A stretch of DNA of 26,770 nt from Pseudomonadota bacterium (GTDB lineage Bacteria > Myxococcota_A > Polyangia > Haliangiales > Haliangiaceae), in assembly GCA_023430775.1 (NCBI GenBank), contig JAEYYY010000664.1:1-26770 (forward strand), read 5' to 3'. The number at the start of each line of letters is the position of its first letter. The stretch's first letter is position 1. Under the pieces are notes generated by a model. It had not been told where the DNA came from. It saw only the letters and a program-made list of their open reading frames with translations, and ran no database searches. A program made the position numbers and the translations under genes. Below, piece by piece: positions 7,469-14,432 of this stretch.

Positions 7469-7929
7469 TCGAAACAGAACGGCGAGTAGATGTTCGCCTT
7501 CGGCGCGACGTAGAGCTCGGTCAGCCCGGCGACGGTGCGCACGCCGAGCGTCAGGGTGAACACCTTGTCGTCGCCACCGCACTCGCGATCGCCCCACACC
7601 ATCATCGGCGCCACCCCGGCGGCGAGCCCGCCTCTTCCCTCCGCGCGGCCACCGCCGATCATCAAGTTCAGGTGCGTGGCGGTTTCCTCGTCGATGCCGA
7701 CGATTCGATCGCCACGACTCGGATCGAGAGCGAGCGTGCCGCGCGCCGCGAAGTAGCCCATCGTGCGGCCGCCGTTGAGTGGAAACGTGTTGCCGCCCTC
7801 GATCCCGAGCATGCCGAGGTTGCCGGACACCTCGTAGCCGAGCGCGACCTTCGCCTTCGGCCGCACCGCCAGGACGGGACCACCACCGAGCAGACATCCA
7901 GGGAGGACCACGAGCAGCGCCAACCGCAT
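7465..7929 (-). CDS. lipoprotein of unknown function
   Basis: The protein has 154 residues and starts at ATG 7929, with GGAGG only two bases upstream, an unusually short spacing. The signal MRLALLVVLPGC is a classic lipobox (LPGC, Cys12). The mature protein is Gly-rich with alternating hydrophobic strands (KVALGYEVSGNLGMLG, GYFAARGTLALD, THLNLMIGGG, KVFTLTLGVRT). That pattern resembles a small outer-membrane beta-barrel or beta-sandwich. Two late cysteines (REC and the FCFD end) could form a disulphide. I recognise no family. Its stop overlaps the AraC stop by 4 nt (7465-7468). Confidence 0.8.
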   Translation of the reverse strand: MRLALLVVLPGCLLGGGPVLAVRPKAKVALGYEVSGNLGMLGIEGGNTFPLNGGRTMGYFAARGTLALDPSRGDRIVGIDEETATHLNLMIGGGRAEGRGGLAAGVAPMMVWGDRECGGDDKVFTLTLGVRTVAGLTELYVAPKANIYSPFCFD

Positions 7930-7993
7930 CGCCTCCAGCGTACAGCGTTCATCACGCCCGCGATCCTCGCCTCACTCGTCGATGCACGAGCTC

Positions 7994-8049
7994 GATCGGT
8001 GGCGGCACGTCGGTGCACGCCGACACGCTGGGGCCGAGCCCCACCGATC
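7994..8049. repeat. nested inverted repeats upstream of the trypsin-fold gene
   Basis: GATCGGTGG at 7994-8002 is the perfect reverse complement of CCACCGATC at 8041-8049. Inside lies a second perfect hairpin, TGGGGC-CGA-GCCCCA, at 8029-8043. The two share bases 8041-8043, so both cannot form completely in one RNA. This is in the 217-nt gap between divergent lipoprotein and trypsin-fold genes and could be leader structure or protein-binding sites. Confidence 0.45.
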
Positions 8050-8146
8050 TGTCTCCCGCGGTAGACGAGCGAGTCCGCGGGGTTGCACGGAAGTGTCTGG
8101 TTCGGGACGCAAGCTCCCCGGTACGACCGTTGCTCGAAGACCACGC

Positions 8147-9106
8147 ATGCTTGCCACACGGTCCATCCCGCTGGTGCTCATGGCGGCCTGCGTCGCACCG
8201 GTCAGCGAAGGCGAAGCAACCCAGGACATCGTCGGCGGAACCCAGGCATCGATCGCGCAGTTCCCGACCGTGGTCGGGCTCCTCGAGGGCGGCAACAACT
8301 GGTTCTGCACCGGCGTGCTGGTCGACAAGGACTACGTGATGACCTCGGCGAGCTGCTTCGAGGGTGTCGGCAACCAGGTGCAAGTCCGGCTCGACGACCA
8401 GACGATCGACGACAGCGGCGGCCGCACGGTCGCCGTCACCACGATCTCCAAGCATCCTCACTTCGACATCAACTCGACGACCTGGAACCACGACATCGCG
8501 ATGCTGAAGCTCGCGACGCCGGTGACGGATCGAACGCCCTCCTCGATCATGCGCCAGACCGTCTCGACCGCGACCCAGGTCACCCAGGTCGGCTTCGGCG
8601 TCAGCAACAACAACGGCGGCGGTGGTGGCGTGCTGCGCTCGCTCTCGACCAGCACGATCGATTGCGGACAGGCAGGTGACGCCGGGATCTCGAACGCGAA
8701 CCTGCTGTGCTTCAACGCCAGCGACGGCACCGGCAGCTGCTACGGCGATGGCGGCGCACCGGCCTTGGTCGGCGGTGCGGTGGCGGGGATCGCCTCCGGT
8801 GGCACCTCGCAGTCGTGTACGTCGGGCCTCGATCTCTACACCGCGCTGGCCGCCGAGCTGCCGTTCATCGACGAATTCCTCCCGCAGGCGACGCCGCCGA
8901 CCGATCCGACCGAGCCCACCGATCCGACCGATCCGACGCCACCCAGCGACGACTCGCCGACGGATCCCGACGACGATGACGGTGACGACGAGCGCCGGCT
9001 GACGCCGGTGCGCGGTTGCAGCAGCGGTGGCAGCACCGGCGGGCTGTTCGCGATCGGCCTCGCGCTGCTCGCGATCCGCCGCCGGTCACAAGCTGCGGCG
9101 CGGTGA
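8147..9106 (+). CDS. trypsin-fold (S1 family) protein lacking catalytic His and Ser, with C-terminal sorting tail
   Basis: The 319-residue product starts at ATG 8147 with a lipoprotein-like signal (VLMAAC, Cys15). The S1 peptidase fold is clear: the mature-end motif DIVGG (27-31), the Cys54-Cys70 pair, NHDIAMLKL with the Asp at 116, and the Cys-rich end of the domain. However, the usual TAAHC is TSASC (Ser69 instead of His) and the usual GDSGGP is GDGGAP (Gly202 instead of Ser). Hydrolysis by the normal mechanism is therefore not expected. After the domain come a Thr/Asp/Pro repeat linker (about 250-282), then GCSSGG, a hydrophobic helix and RRR. This is the layout of a MYXO-CTERM surface-sorting signal. 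The likely role is binding or inhibition at the cell surface. The 3' end overlaps the exporter gene by 21 nt. Confidence 0.92.
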   Translation: MLATRSIPLVLMAACVAPVSEGEATQDIVGGTQASIAQFPTVVGLLEGGNNWFCTGVLVDKDYVMTSASCFEGVGNQVQVRLDDQTIDDSGGRTVAVTTISKHPHFDINSTTWNHDIAMLKLATPVTDRTPSSIMRQTVSTATQVTQVGFGVSNNNGGGGGVLRSLSTSTIDCGQAGDAGISNANLLCFNASDGTGSCYGDGGAPALVGGAVAGIASGGTSQSCTSGLDLYTALAAELPFIDEFLPQATPPTDPTEPTDPTDPTPPSDDSPTDPDDDDGDDERRLTPVRGCSSGGSTGGLFAIGLALLAIRRRSQAAAR

Positions 9107-10348
9107 CACCACGGCGTTCGCGATCAGCAACCCCGCCACGATCGCGATCGCGACGACGAACATCTCGAACACGGTACCGACGCCGGAGAGTGTGTCGCGG
9201 CCGAGCAGCGCGGCGACCCCGCGAAAGCCCATGCTGCCCGGCACCAGCAACAGCGTCGCCGGTACGTGGACGACTTGCGCCGGCCGCTCCATCAGGCGCG
9301 CGAACACGTTGCCGAGCACGCCGACGCAGAACGCGCCGACGATCACGCCCATCCGGTCGTCGAGCCACTGGGTGCCGATGCCGGTGCCGAGGTAACCGAT
9401 CACGCTCGCCGCCAGGATCCAGACGAACGCGCGCTTCTGCGCCTGGACGATGATCGCCATGCCGAGCGCCGACGCGATCAGCGCGACCCACTGCGCCCAC
9501 TCCGGCATCGCCGCCGGTGGTGCGGTCTCGACGGCGACCAGCGCGCTCGCGACGCGCTCTCCGAGTGCGACGCCGACGACGAGCTGGAGCAACACGATCA
9601 CCGCCGACATCAGCCGCGCGGTGCCGGCGATCAGATGCCGGGTCGCGAGCTCCGTCATCGCCACGGTCAGCGACATGCCCGGCAGCAGCACGACCAGCGC
9701 CGCGAGCGTGACGATCGTCGGCGAGATCGCGATGAACGGCGACAGCACGTTGGCGACGAGCGCGCAGAACGCCGAGCCGATCAGCTCGAACACGCGCGTC
9801 TGATCGCTCGATCGCTGCGTCACCAGCCCGAGCAAGCCGAGCATGACTCCGACCAGTGCGGCGATCGCGACATCCATCAGCGAGCCGCCGAAGAACACCG
9901 CGAGCGTGCCGCTGGTGAGGCCGTTGACCACGACGGTGACGCTGCGGCTGTAGACGCGCGGCGCCGCGAGGATCTGCTCGAGCCGCTCGACACCCTCCGC
10001 GGCGGTCACCCGCTGTGCGGCGACCTCATCGGCGAGGTCGTCGACCTGCTCGAGCTTGTCCATGTCGAGCTCGCCACCTTCGACGCGCATCATCCGCGTG
10101 CGCAGCTCGGTGGGCTCACCGAAGCTCAGGATCAACGCGGTCGGCGACGTGAAGATCTCCGCCTCGAGATCGAGACGCTTGCACGCGACCTTGAGCGCCT
10201 CCTCGAGCCGGTGGGCCGGCGTGCCGTACTTGTGCAGCGCGCGGCCGAGGGCGAGCACGAACGCGATCGCATCCGCCTCGTCGGGTATCGGCTGGGCGGC
10301 CGGCTCGATCGTGGTCGGCGGCTCGGCCGGGTCGCTCACGCGAGGCAC
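9086..10348 (-). CDS. threonine/serine exporter, ThrE type (both halves in one chain)
   Basis: This 420-residue inner-membrane protein matches the ThrE family (PF06738 plus PF12821), which exports threonine and serine by secondary transport. The cytosolic N-terminal part contains LHKYGTPAHRLEE (38-50), the family's conserved G...A...E region, then ALILSFGEPTELRT. From about residue 135 there are about ten membrane helices. They include the glycine-rich LLPGMSLTVAMTELATRHLIAG-like turn of the first half and LLVPGSMGFRG in the second. In many bacteria the two halves are separate proteins (YjjP and YjjB); here they are one. The start is GTG 10348; a second GTG three codons in is possible. A 14-nt inverted repeat sits just upstream. 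Confidence 0.92.
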   Translation of the reverse strand: MPRVSDPAEPPTTIEPAAQPIPDEADAIAFVLALGRALHKYGTPAHRLEEALKVACKRLDLEAEIFTSPTALILSFGEPTELRTRMMRVEGGELDMDKLEQVDDLADEVAAQRVTAAEGVERLEQILAAPRVYSRSVTVVVNGLTSGTLAVFFGGSLMDVAIAALVGVMLGLLGLVTQRSSDQTRVFELIGSAFCALVANVLSPFIAISPTIVTLAALVVLLPGMSLTVAMTELATRHLIAGTARLMSAVIVLLQLVVGVALGERVASALVAVETAPPAAMPEWAQWVALIASALGMAIIVQAQKRAFVWILAASVIGYLGTGIGTQWLDDRMGVIVGAFCVGVLGNVFARLMERPAQVVHVPATLLLVPGSMGFRGVAALLGRDTLSGVGTVFEMFVVAIAIVAGLLIANAVVSPRRSL

Positions 10349-10353
10349 ACGAT

Positions 10354-10367
10354 ATCCGGAACCGGAT
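10354..10367. promoter_or_regulatory. inverted repeat ATCCGG-AA-CCGGAT before the exporter start
   Basis: A perfect 6-bp inverted repeat with a 2-nt centre lies five bases upstream of the exporter GTG. Its place would let a bound repressor, or a small hairpin in the mRNA, block expression. No regulator can be assigned. Confidence 0.35.
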
Positions 10368-10388
10368 CGCAGGGCCCGAAAACACCGA

Positions 10389-10412
10389 ACGCCCGAGCGG
10401 CAACTCAGGCGT
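10389..10412 (+). repeat. hairpin in RNase leader (stem 1)
   Basis: ACGCCCGAG and CTCAGGCGT pair at eight of nine positions around the 6-nt loop CGGCAA. No T-run follows on the plus strand. On the minus strand a short TGTTTT comes a few bases after the stem. Confidence 0.45.
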
Positions 10413-10445
10413 CCGATTCAATCAAGACCAACTAGACTAAGTGCT

Positions 10446-10480
10446 GGATTCTCGGGGTTTAATTTAGATTTCCGAGATCC
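10446..10480 (+). repeat. hairpin in RNase leader (stem 2)
   Basis: GGATTCTCGG and CCGAGATCC form nine base pairs with one bulged T, closing a 16-nt A/T-rich loop (about 10456-10471). Such an A/U-rich single-stranded loop is the kind of site RNase E prefers to cut. Confidence 0.45.
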
Positions 10481-10502
10481 TGTCGCGGACGCGGCAACGT
10501 CA

Positions 10503-10551
10503 GCGACGCCCCGATCGAAGCAATCCCTAGGCCACCCGGTCGGGGCGACGC
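10503..10551 (+). repeat. long hairpin in RNase leader (stem 3)
   Basis: Bases 10503-10517 pair with 10537-10551: thirteen Watson-Crick pairs, one G-T wobble and one mismatch out of fifteen, with a 19-nt loop containing CCTAGG. The core is GACGCCCCGA against TCGGGGCGAC. It is the strongest secondary structure I see in any non-coding part of the window. Confidence 0.6.
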
Positions 10552-10609
10552 GCAATGTCTTGTATTGCATGCATTTGCGTGTTACCGAGGCGGCTCGACC
10601 CCTCCTCGA

Positions 10610-10651
10610 TCGCGACCCATTCAGGACATTCATGTCGCGACGCTCCGGAGC
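10610..10651 (+). repeat. inverted repeat and adjacent palindrome in RNase leader (stem 4)
   Basis: TCGCGAC (10610-10616) and GTCGCGA (10634-10640) are perfect inverted repeats 17 nt apart. They are followed at 10642-10651 by the 10-bp palindrome GCTCCGGAGC. The group ends 26 nt before the RNase start codon, close enough to influence ribosome access. Confidence 0.4.
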
Positions 10652-10677
10652 AGGGCGCAACAGATTGCAGAGCTTTC

Positions 10678-12396
10678 ATGAACAACATGCTCGTGGTCAA
10701 TGCAGAGGGACCCGAGATCCGCGTGGCGGTCGTTGAAGAGGGTGCCCTCGCTGAGTTTTTTGTCGAACGCAAACGGGATCGAGGATTAGTCGGAAACATC
10801 TATCGCGGAAAGGTCACCCGGGTCCTCCCGGGCATGCAGGCGGCATTCGTCGACCTGGGACCGAAGGTCGAGCGCGCGGCGTTTCTCTACGTCGCGGACG
10901 TGCTCGGTGCGGGAGATCAATCGAAGCTGTTCGACGACGCCGACACCGATGACGGTGCCGACGAATCGCCCGAAGGCGCCGCCTCCCGGATCGCGCGGTC
11001 GCGCAAGCAGCTGGCGAATCGCAAGATCGAAGACCTCCTGAAGCCCGGCAACACCGTGCTCTGTCAGGTGGTCAAGGATCCGATCGGTCAGAAGGGTGCG
11101 CGCGTCACCGGCTACCTGTCGCTTCCCGGTCGCTACTCCGTCTTCATGCCGCACGTCGCGCAGGTCGGCGTGTCGCGCCGGATCGGCTCCGACAAGGAGC
11201 GGCGCCGGCTGCGCGATCTCGTCAACGAAGTGCGGCCGAAGGGCTCGGGCTTCATCATCCGCACCGCCGCGGAGGACGCCGGCGATCAGGAGCTGCGCGA
11301 CGACGTCGATTTCCTCGCCCGCCTGTGGAGCGAGATCGACAAGCGCCAGGAGCTGATGTCGGGCGCCGGCCTCGTCTATGCGGATCTCGATCTATCGCTG
11401 CGCGTCGTTCGCGATCTGATGCGCGAGGACACCAGCGAGGTCGTGATCGACGACGAGGATCAGTACGACCGCGTCCGCAAGTTCACCGAGGCGTTCCTGC
11501 CGCGGTTCACCGAGCGGATCAAGAAGTACGAGGGCCGCCGGCCGATCTTCGACCACTATCACATCGAGCCCGCGCTCCGTGCGGCGGTCGCTCGTCGCGT
11601 GCCGCTGCGCAGCGGTGGCTCGCTGGTGATCGATCAGGGCGAAGCGCTGACGGCGATCGATATCAACACCGGCTCGTTCACCAACACCGGCTCGGGCAAC
11701 CTCGAGGACACGGTGACGGCGAACAACCTCGAGGCCTGCGAGGAAGTGGCGCGGCAGCTCCGGCTGCGCAACATCGGCGGCATCATCGTCGTCGACTTCG
11801 TCGACATGGATAAGGAGAACAACCGCCGCAAGGTGTGGGACGCGTTCCAGAAGGCGCTGTCTCGCGATCGCGCGCGGACCAACGTCACCAAGATCAGCGA
11901 GCTGGGTCTCGTCGAGATGACCCGCAAGAGGACGCGCGAGTCGCTGGTGCAGCTGCTCACCGAGCCCTGCCCCACCTGTGAAGGTGCGGGCGTGGTGAAG
12001 AGCGTGGTCACCGTGGCGTACGAGATCCTGCGCGAGGTCCGGCGCAGCGGCACGCTGGTCGACAACGAGAAGATCGAGATCGAAGCGGCGCCGCGCGTCG
12101 CCGAGCTGCTGTCGCGGCAGGAGCGCGATTACCTCGATCACCTCGAGAAGCGATTCCAGAAGCTGATCACCGTGATCGGCCAGAAGGGCTGGAAGCCGGA
12201 TCAGTTCCGCGTCGCCGGCAAGATGTCCACCGACATCGCCGCGCAGGAAGCCGCGGAAGCGGGAGCCCCGCGGCCGAACGGCCAGCATGCAGCACGGCCA
12301 CCGCGCGAAGGTGGTGGCGGTGATCGCGAGCGCGGCAATCGCGGTGGTCGGCGCCGCCGTCGTGGCGGTCGCGGCCGCGATCGCGCCGAAGCGTAG
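10678..12396 (+). CDS. ribonuclease E/G family endoribonuclease
   Basis: This single-strand-specific endoribonuclease acts in mRNA decay and rRNA processing. The 572-residue chain begins MNNMLVVNAEGPEIRVAVVE. An S1 domain follows (about 36-150), interrupted by an acidic loop rich in Asp (78-100). The catalytic DNase-I-like domain carries metal-binding Asp328 in AIDINTGSF and Asp373 in VVDFVDM. The zinc-link CPTC at 431-434 joins subunits. After about 520 there is only a short tail ending in Gly/Arg-rich RGGRRRRRGGRGRDR, probably RNA-binding. There is no long degradosome scaffold like that of E. coli RNase E, so naming it rne or rng would be a guess. ATG 10678 is chosen by homology; ATG 10687 is an alternative. 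The gene ends 5 nt before the convergent stop. Confidence 0.95.
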   Translation: MNNMLVVNAEGPEIRVAVVEEGALAEFFVERKRDRGLVGNIYRGKVTRVLPGMQAAFVDLGPKVERAAFLYVADVLGAGDQSKLFDDADTDDGADESPEGAASRIARSRKQLANRKIEDLLKPGNTVLCQVVKDPIGQKGARVTGYLSLPGRYSVFMPHVAQVGVSRRIGSDKERRRLRDLVNEVRPKGSGFIIRTAAEDAGDQELRDDVDFLARLWSEIDKRQELMSGAGLVYADLDLSLRVVRDLMREDTSEVVIDDEDQYDRVRKFTEAFLPRFTERIKKYEGRRPIFDHYHIEPALRAAVARRVPLRSGGSLVIDQGEALTAIDINTGSFTNTGSGNLEDTVTANNLEACEEVARQLRLRNIGGIIVVDFVDMDKENNRRKVWDAFQKALSRDRARTNVTKISELGLVEMTRKRTRESLVQLLTEPCPTCEGAGVVKSVVTVAYEILREVRRSGTLVDNEKIEIEAAPRVAELLSRQERDYLDHLEKRFQKLITVIGQKGWKPDQFRVAGKMSTDIAAQEAAEAGAPRPNGQHAARPPREGGGGDRERGNRGGRRRRRGGRGRDRAEA

Positions 12397-12401
12397 TCGT
12401 C

Positions 12402-12821
12402 CTACGGCTGGAGGATCGAGATCGTGATGTCCACGGTCGCGCCGATCAGATCCTTCGGTAGCGGCCTGGTCTTCGCGAGCGCATCGGTGATCACGGTCTT
12501 GACCGAGTCATCGGTGATCTGGCCCTTGCCATCGCGATAGTCGACGTCGATCGCGTTGGCGCGCAGCACGCCCTTCGGTGCGACCTGGAGCTTCGCGCGC
12601 AGGGTCATCCGCGACGCGGGATGCGCCTTGGTCTTCTCGAGCAGCTTCGGCTTCAGGTAGTCCTCGCGCGCCTTCAGCGTGTCGACGAGCTTCGCGTGCA
12701 AGCTCGGCTTCGCGCCGGTGGGTTGCTTCACCGTCAGCAGAAACGTCGGTTGCTGATCGGCGGACGCGGTCGGTGCGAGTCCGGCGATCAGCGCGAGGGC
12801 GATCAGTAGACGCACGAACAT
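12402..12821 (-). CDS. exported protein with TonB-C-like domain
   Basis: The protein has 139 residues from ATG 12821. MFVRLLIALALIAGL followed by APTASADQ is a typical cleavable signal peptide, with cleavage likely after ASA. The mature part is basic, and its C-terminal half (LRAKLQVAPKGVLRANAIDV, then ITDDSVKTVITDALAKTRPL) resembles the TonB C-terminal fold as it appears in many myxobacterial periplasmic proteins: strand, glycine turn, strand, helix with an R-P-L/P end, final strand. The similarity is by pattern, so I keep it tentative. A TTG at 12857 in frame would add 12 residues before the signal and is less likely. It probably acts in the periplasm. Confidence 0.8.
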   Translation of the reverse strand: MFVRLLIALALIAGLAPTASADQQPTFLLTVKQPTGAKPSLHAKLVDTLKAREDYLKPKLLEKTKAHPASRMTLRAKLQVAPKGVLRANAIDVDYRDGKGQITDDSVKTVITDALAKTRPLPKDLIGATVDITISILQP

Positions 12822-12891
12822 CCAGGACACGATCACGTGCCTGGATGACCTGGTCAAGCCGCGAGCTCCCGGGCTCGCGAACGTACCGTCG

Positions 12892-13068
12892 CTAGTGCTT
12901 GCTCTTCGCAGGATCCTGGAAGAGGTCGCCGCCGGTCAGCATCCCCGTGATGACGCGGCCGCGTTGTGGGTTGGGGTTAGAGGTGGAAGTTCTGGTCGAA
13001 ATGGGAGTGGTTGCTGCGTTCGAGGGGTTGGTCGAGCTTTGCCACTGCCACTTCAGCTTCGTGATCAT
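12892..13068 (-). CDS. 58-residue protein with consensus ribosome binding site
   Basis: The protein starts MITKLKWQWQSSTNP at ATG 13068 and ends GDLFQDPAKSKH. It is Ser/Thr/Asn/Pro-rich in the middle and has no membrane segment or cysteine. The AGGAGG five bases before the ATG is the most canonical Shine-Dalgarno in the window, which makes translation likely despite the small size. Base use is less GC-biased than in neighbours (ACTTCC, TCTAAC, AACCCC). I recognise no family. The frame extends upstream to an ATG at 13134, but that would place the Shine-Dalgarno inside the gene. It lies between two minus-strand genes. Confidence 0.7.
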   Translation of the reverse strand: MITKLKWQWQSSTNPSNAATTPISTRTSTSNPNPQRGRVITGMLTGGDLFQDPAKSKH

Positions 13069-13073
13069 TCGGT

Positions 13074-13079
13074 CCTCCT
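13074..13079 (-). promoter_or_regulatory. consensus Shine-Dalgarno AGGAGG
   Basis: AGGAGG on the minus strand is separated from ATG 13068 by the five bases ACCGA. It fixes the start of the 58-residue protein. Confidence 0.75.
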
Positions 13080-13213
13080 GCGGGGGATCAGATACTGGGC
13101 TGTCGGTGACCAGCCGGACCGGTGCATCGCGCATACCGACGTTAACCGCGTGGATTCGCTACCTGGATCGGAGCAAGAGCGTGGCGACCAGACAGCAGCC
13201 TGTCACCCGCGAT

Positions 13214-13924
13214 CTACGCCTCGTCTTCGGCCAGCGCCGGCTCGCCGCGAGCCGCGACCTGCGGCGCGAGCTTGCGGGCGGCGATCCCGCAGATCAGCGC
13301 CCACGAACAGCCGACGGTCCAGCCGGCGAGCACGTCGGTCGGGTAATGGACGCCGAGATAGAGCCGGCTGATGCCGATCATCCCGGCCATGAACACGCCG
13401 CACGCGACGGTGAACACGCGGAGCCGCCGCGTCGGGAGCGCCCGCGCGATCAGCGTGGCGAGCGTCGGGTACAGCGCCGACGAGATCATCGAGTGACCGC
13501 TCGGGAACGACTCGTCACCCGGCGGATCGATCGCGGTGACGATCGATGGGCGCGGCCGATCGTAGATGCCCTTCAGCATCATCATCACCAGTAGCGTGCC
13601 GACGGCGCAGGCGACCACGACGCCGGCGTATCGCCAGCGACCGGCGAGGCAGAGGAAGGTGACCGCGATGATCGAGACCAGCGTGGTGACGGCGCCGGAG
13701 CCGAGCCCGGACAGGTGCATGACCGCGGCCTCGACACCCGGGCCGCCGATCGGATCGCTCGGCGTCTCGCGCAGGCCGAGCAGGATCGCGTGATCGAACG
13801 ACTCGGTGCCCTCGTTCACCTCGTGCGCGATCTTGAGGAAGACCACGATCAGCATGCCGACGATCGCGAGCTCGAGGAGCAGCCGGAGGTCCGCGTTCTT
13901 GAAGGCGCCCTTCCACTTGATCAT
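13214..13924 (-). CDS. PAP2-family membrane phosphatase
   Basis: This integral membrane phosphatase is of the type-2 phosphatidic acid phosphatase family, which acts on lipid phosphates such as undecaprenyl pyrophosphate or phosphatidate. All three motifs are present: KGIYDRPRP (Lys118, Arg125, Pro126), PSGH (141-144) and SRLYLGVHYPTD (Ser186, Arg187, His193, Asp197). About six hydrophobic helices are visible and the tail is acidic. ATG 13924 overlaps the stop of the preceding gene as ATGA (13921-13924), which argues for translational coupling and gives 236 residues; a longer form from 13945 is possible. The substrate cannot be told from sequence. Confidence 0.9.
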   Translation of the reverse strand: MIKWKGAFKNADLRLLLELAIVGMLIVVFLKIAHEVNEGTESFDHAILLGLRETPSDPIGGPGVEAAVMHLSGLGSGAVTTLVSIIAVTFLCLAGRWRYAGVVVACAVGTLLVMMMLKGIYDRPRPSIVTAIDPPGDESFPSGHSMISSALYPTLATLIARALPTRRLRVFTVACGVFMAGMIGISRLYLGVHYPTDVLAGWTVGCSWALICGIAARKLAPQVAARGEPALAEDEA

Positions 13925-14406
13925 CGACGGAGCTCCAGCGTGCACGACGCGCCCTGCCCCGGATGCTCGCTGACCGTGACGTCGAGCGCGATGACGTGCG
14001 GTGACAGCGGTTGGATCTTCGCGCCGAGGATCTCCGCGACATGTGCAGCGAGGGCCTCGACGGTGACGTTATCGATCGGCAACAACAACACATCGCCGCG
14101 GGGGAACACGTAGCGCTCGCCGCACAACGTGATCTCGAATTCGGTGTCGTCTCGTACGATCACGAGCTGTGGATTATGACGCGCGATGATCACGCGCTCC
14201 TTCCACGCCTGCGCGAGCTCGCCGAGGACGTTCTTGATCGCGCGGAACGGCAACATCGCCTGGAAGTCGATGCGATCGAGCTCGAGCGCCAGCGCGATCG
14301 AGTAGTTGTGGCCGTGCAGGCGCTCCTTGGTGCCATCCGGGAACACGGTCATGTGCGCGCACGAGAACTTGTACGAATCGCGCGCGATCAGGATGCGGTG
14401 CTTCAC
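13921..14406 (-). CDS. 6-pyruvoyl-tetrahydropterin synthase/QueD-like protein without the usual catalytic Cys
   Basis: The 161-residue protein belongs to the PTPS/QueD family of T-fold enzymes that rearrange dihydroneopterin triphosphate. The zinc ligands are present: His18 in FSCAHM and His31/His33 in LHGHNY. The family's TVEALA helix and a late Glu (VSEHPGQGA) are also present. The nucleophilic cysteine that normally sits four residues before HGH (C-x-x-L-HGH) is Lys27 here (KERLHGH). A cysteine two residues before the first zinc His is the only nearby replacement. So it may be an alternative-activity branch rather than a standard QueD. GTG 14406 gives the homologous start; GTG 14424 would add six residues. 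It is coupled to the PAP2 gene. Confidence 0.85.
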   Translation of the reverse strand: MKHRILIARDSYKFSCAHMTVFPDGTKERLHGHNYSIALALELDRIDFQAMLPFRAIKNVLGELAQAWKERVIIARHNPQLVIVRDDTEFEITLCGERYVFPRGDVLLLPIDNVTVEALAAHVAEILGAKIQPLSPHVIALDVTVSEHPGQGASCTLELRR

Positions 14407-14432
14407 GGCGGAGGCAGCATACACTCGGTGCC

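Larger units (their letters stand above)
10349..10677 (+). other. 329-nt non-coding leader of the RNase E/G gene
   Basis: No credible coding frame fills this stretch between the divergent exporter and RNase genes. It holds a run of inverted repeats, listed separately, and a locally A/T-richer patch around 10420-10472. The density of stems suggests a structured 5' untranslated region, as known for E. coli rne, where the leader mediates autoregulation by the enzyme. No promoter could be placed with confidence. Confidence 0.55.

Noticed and set aside
8890..8990. Direct repeats of ACCGATCCGACC type as a possible mobile or regulatory repeat
   Set aside because: They encode the Thr/Asp/Pro linker of the trypsin-fold protein and are explained by the repeated peptide.
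8147..9106. Trypsin-fold gene as a decayed pseudogene
   Set aside because: The reading frame, signal peptide, fold cysteines, Asp116, linker and sorting tail are all intact; only two catalytic residues are changed, which suggests a maintained inactive protein.
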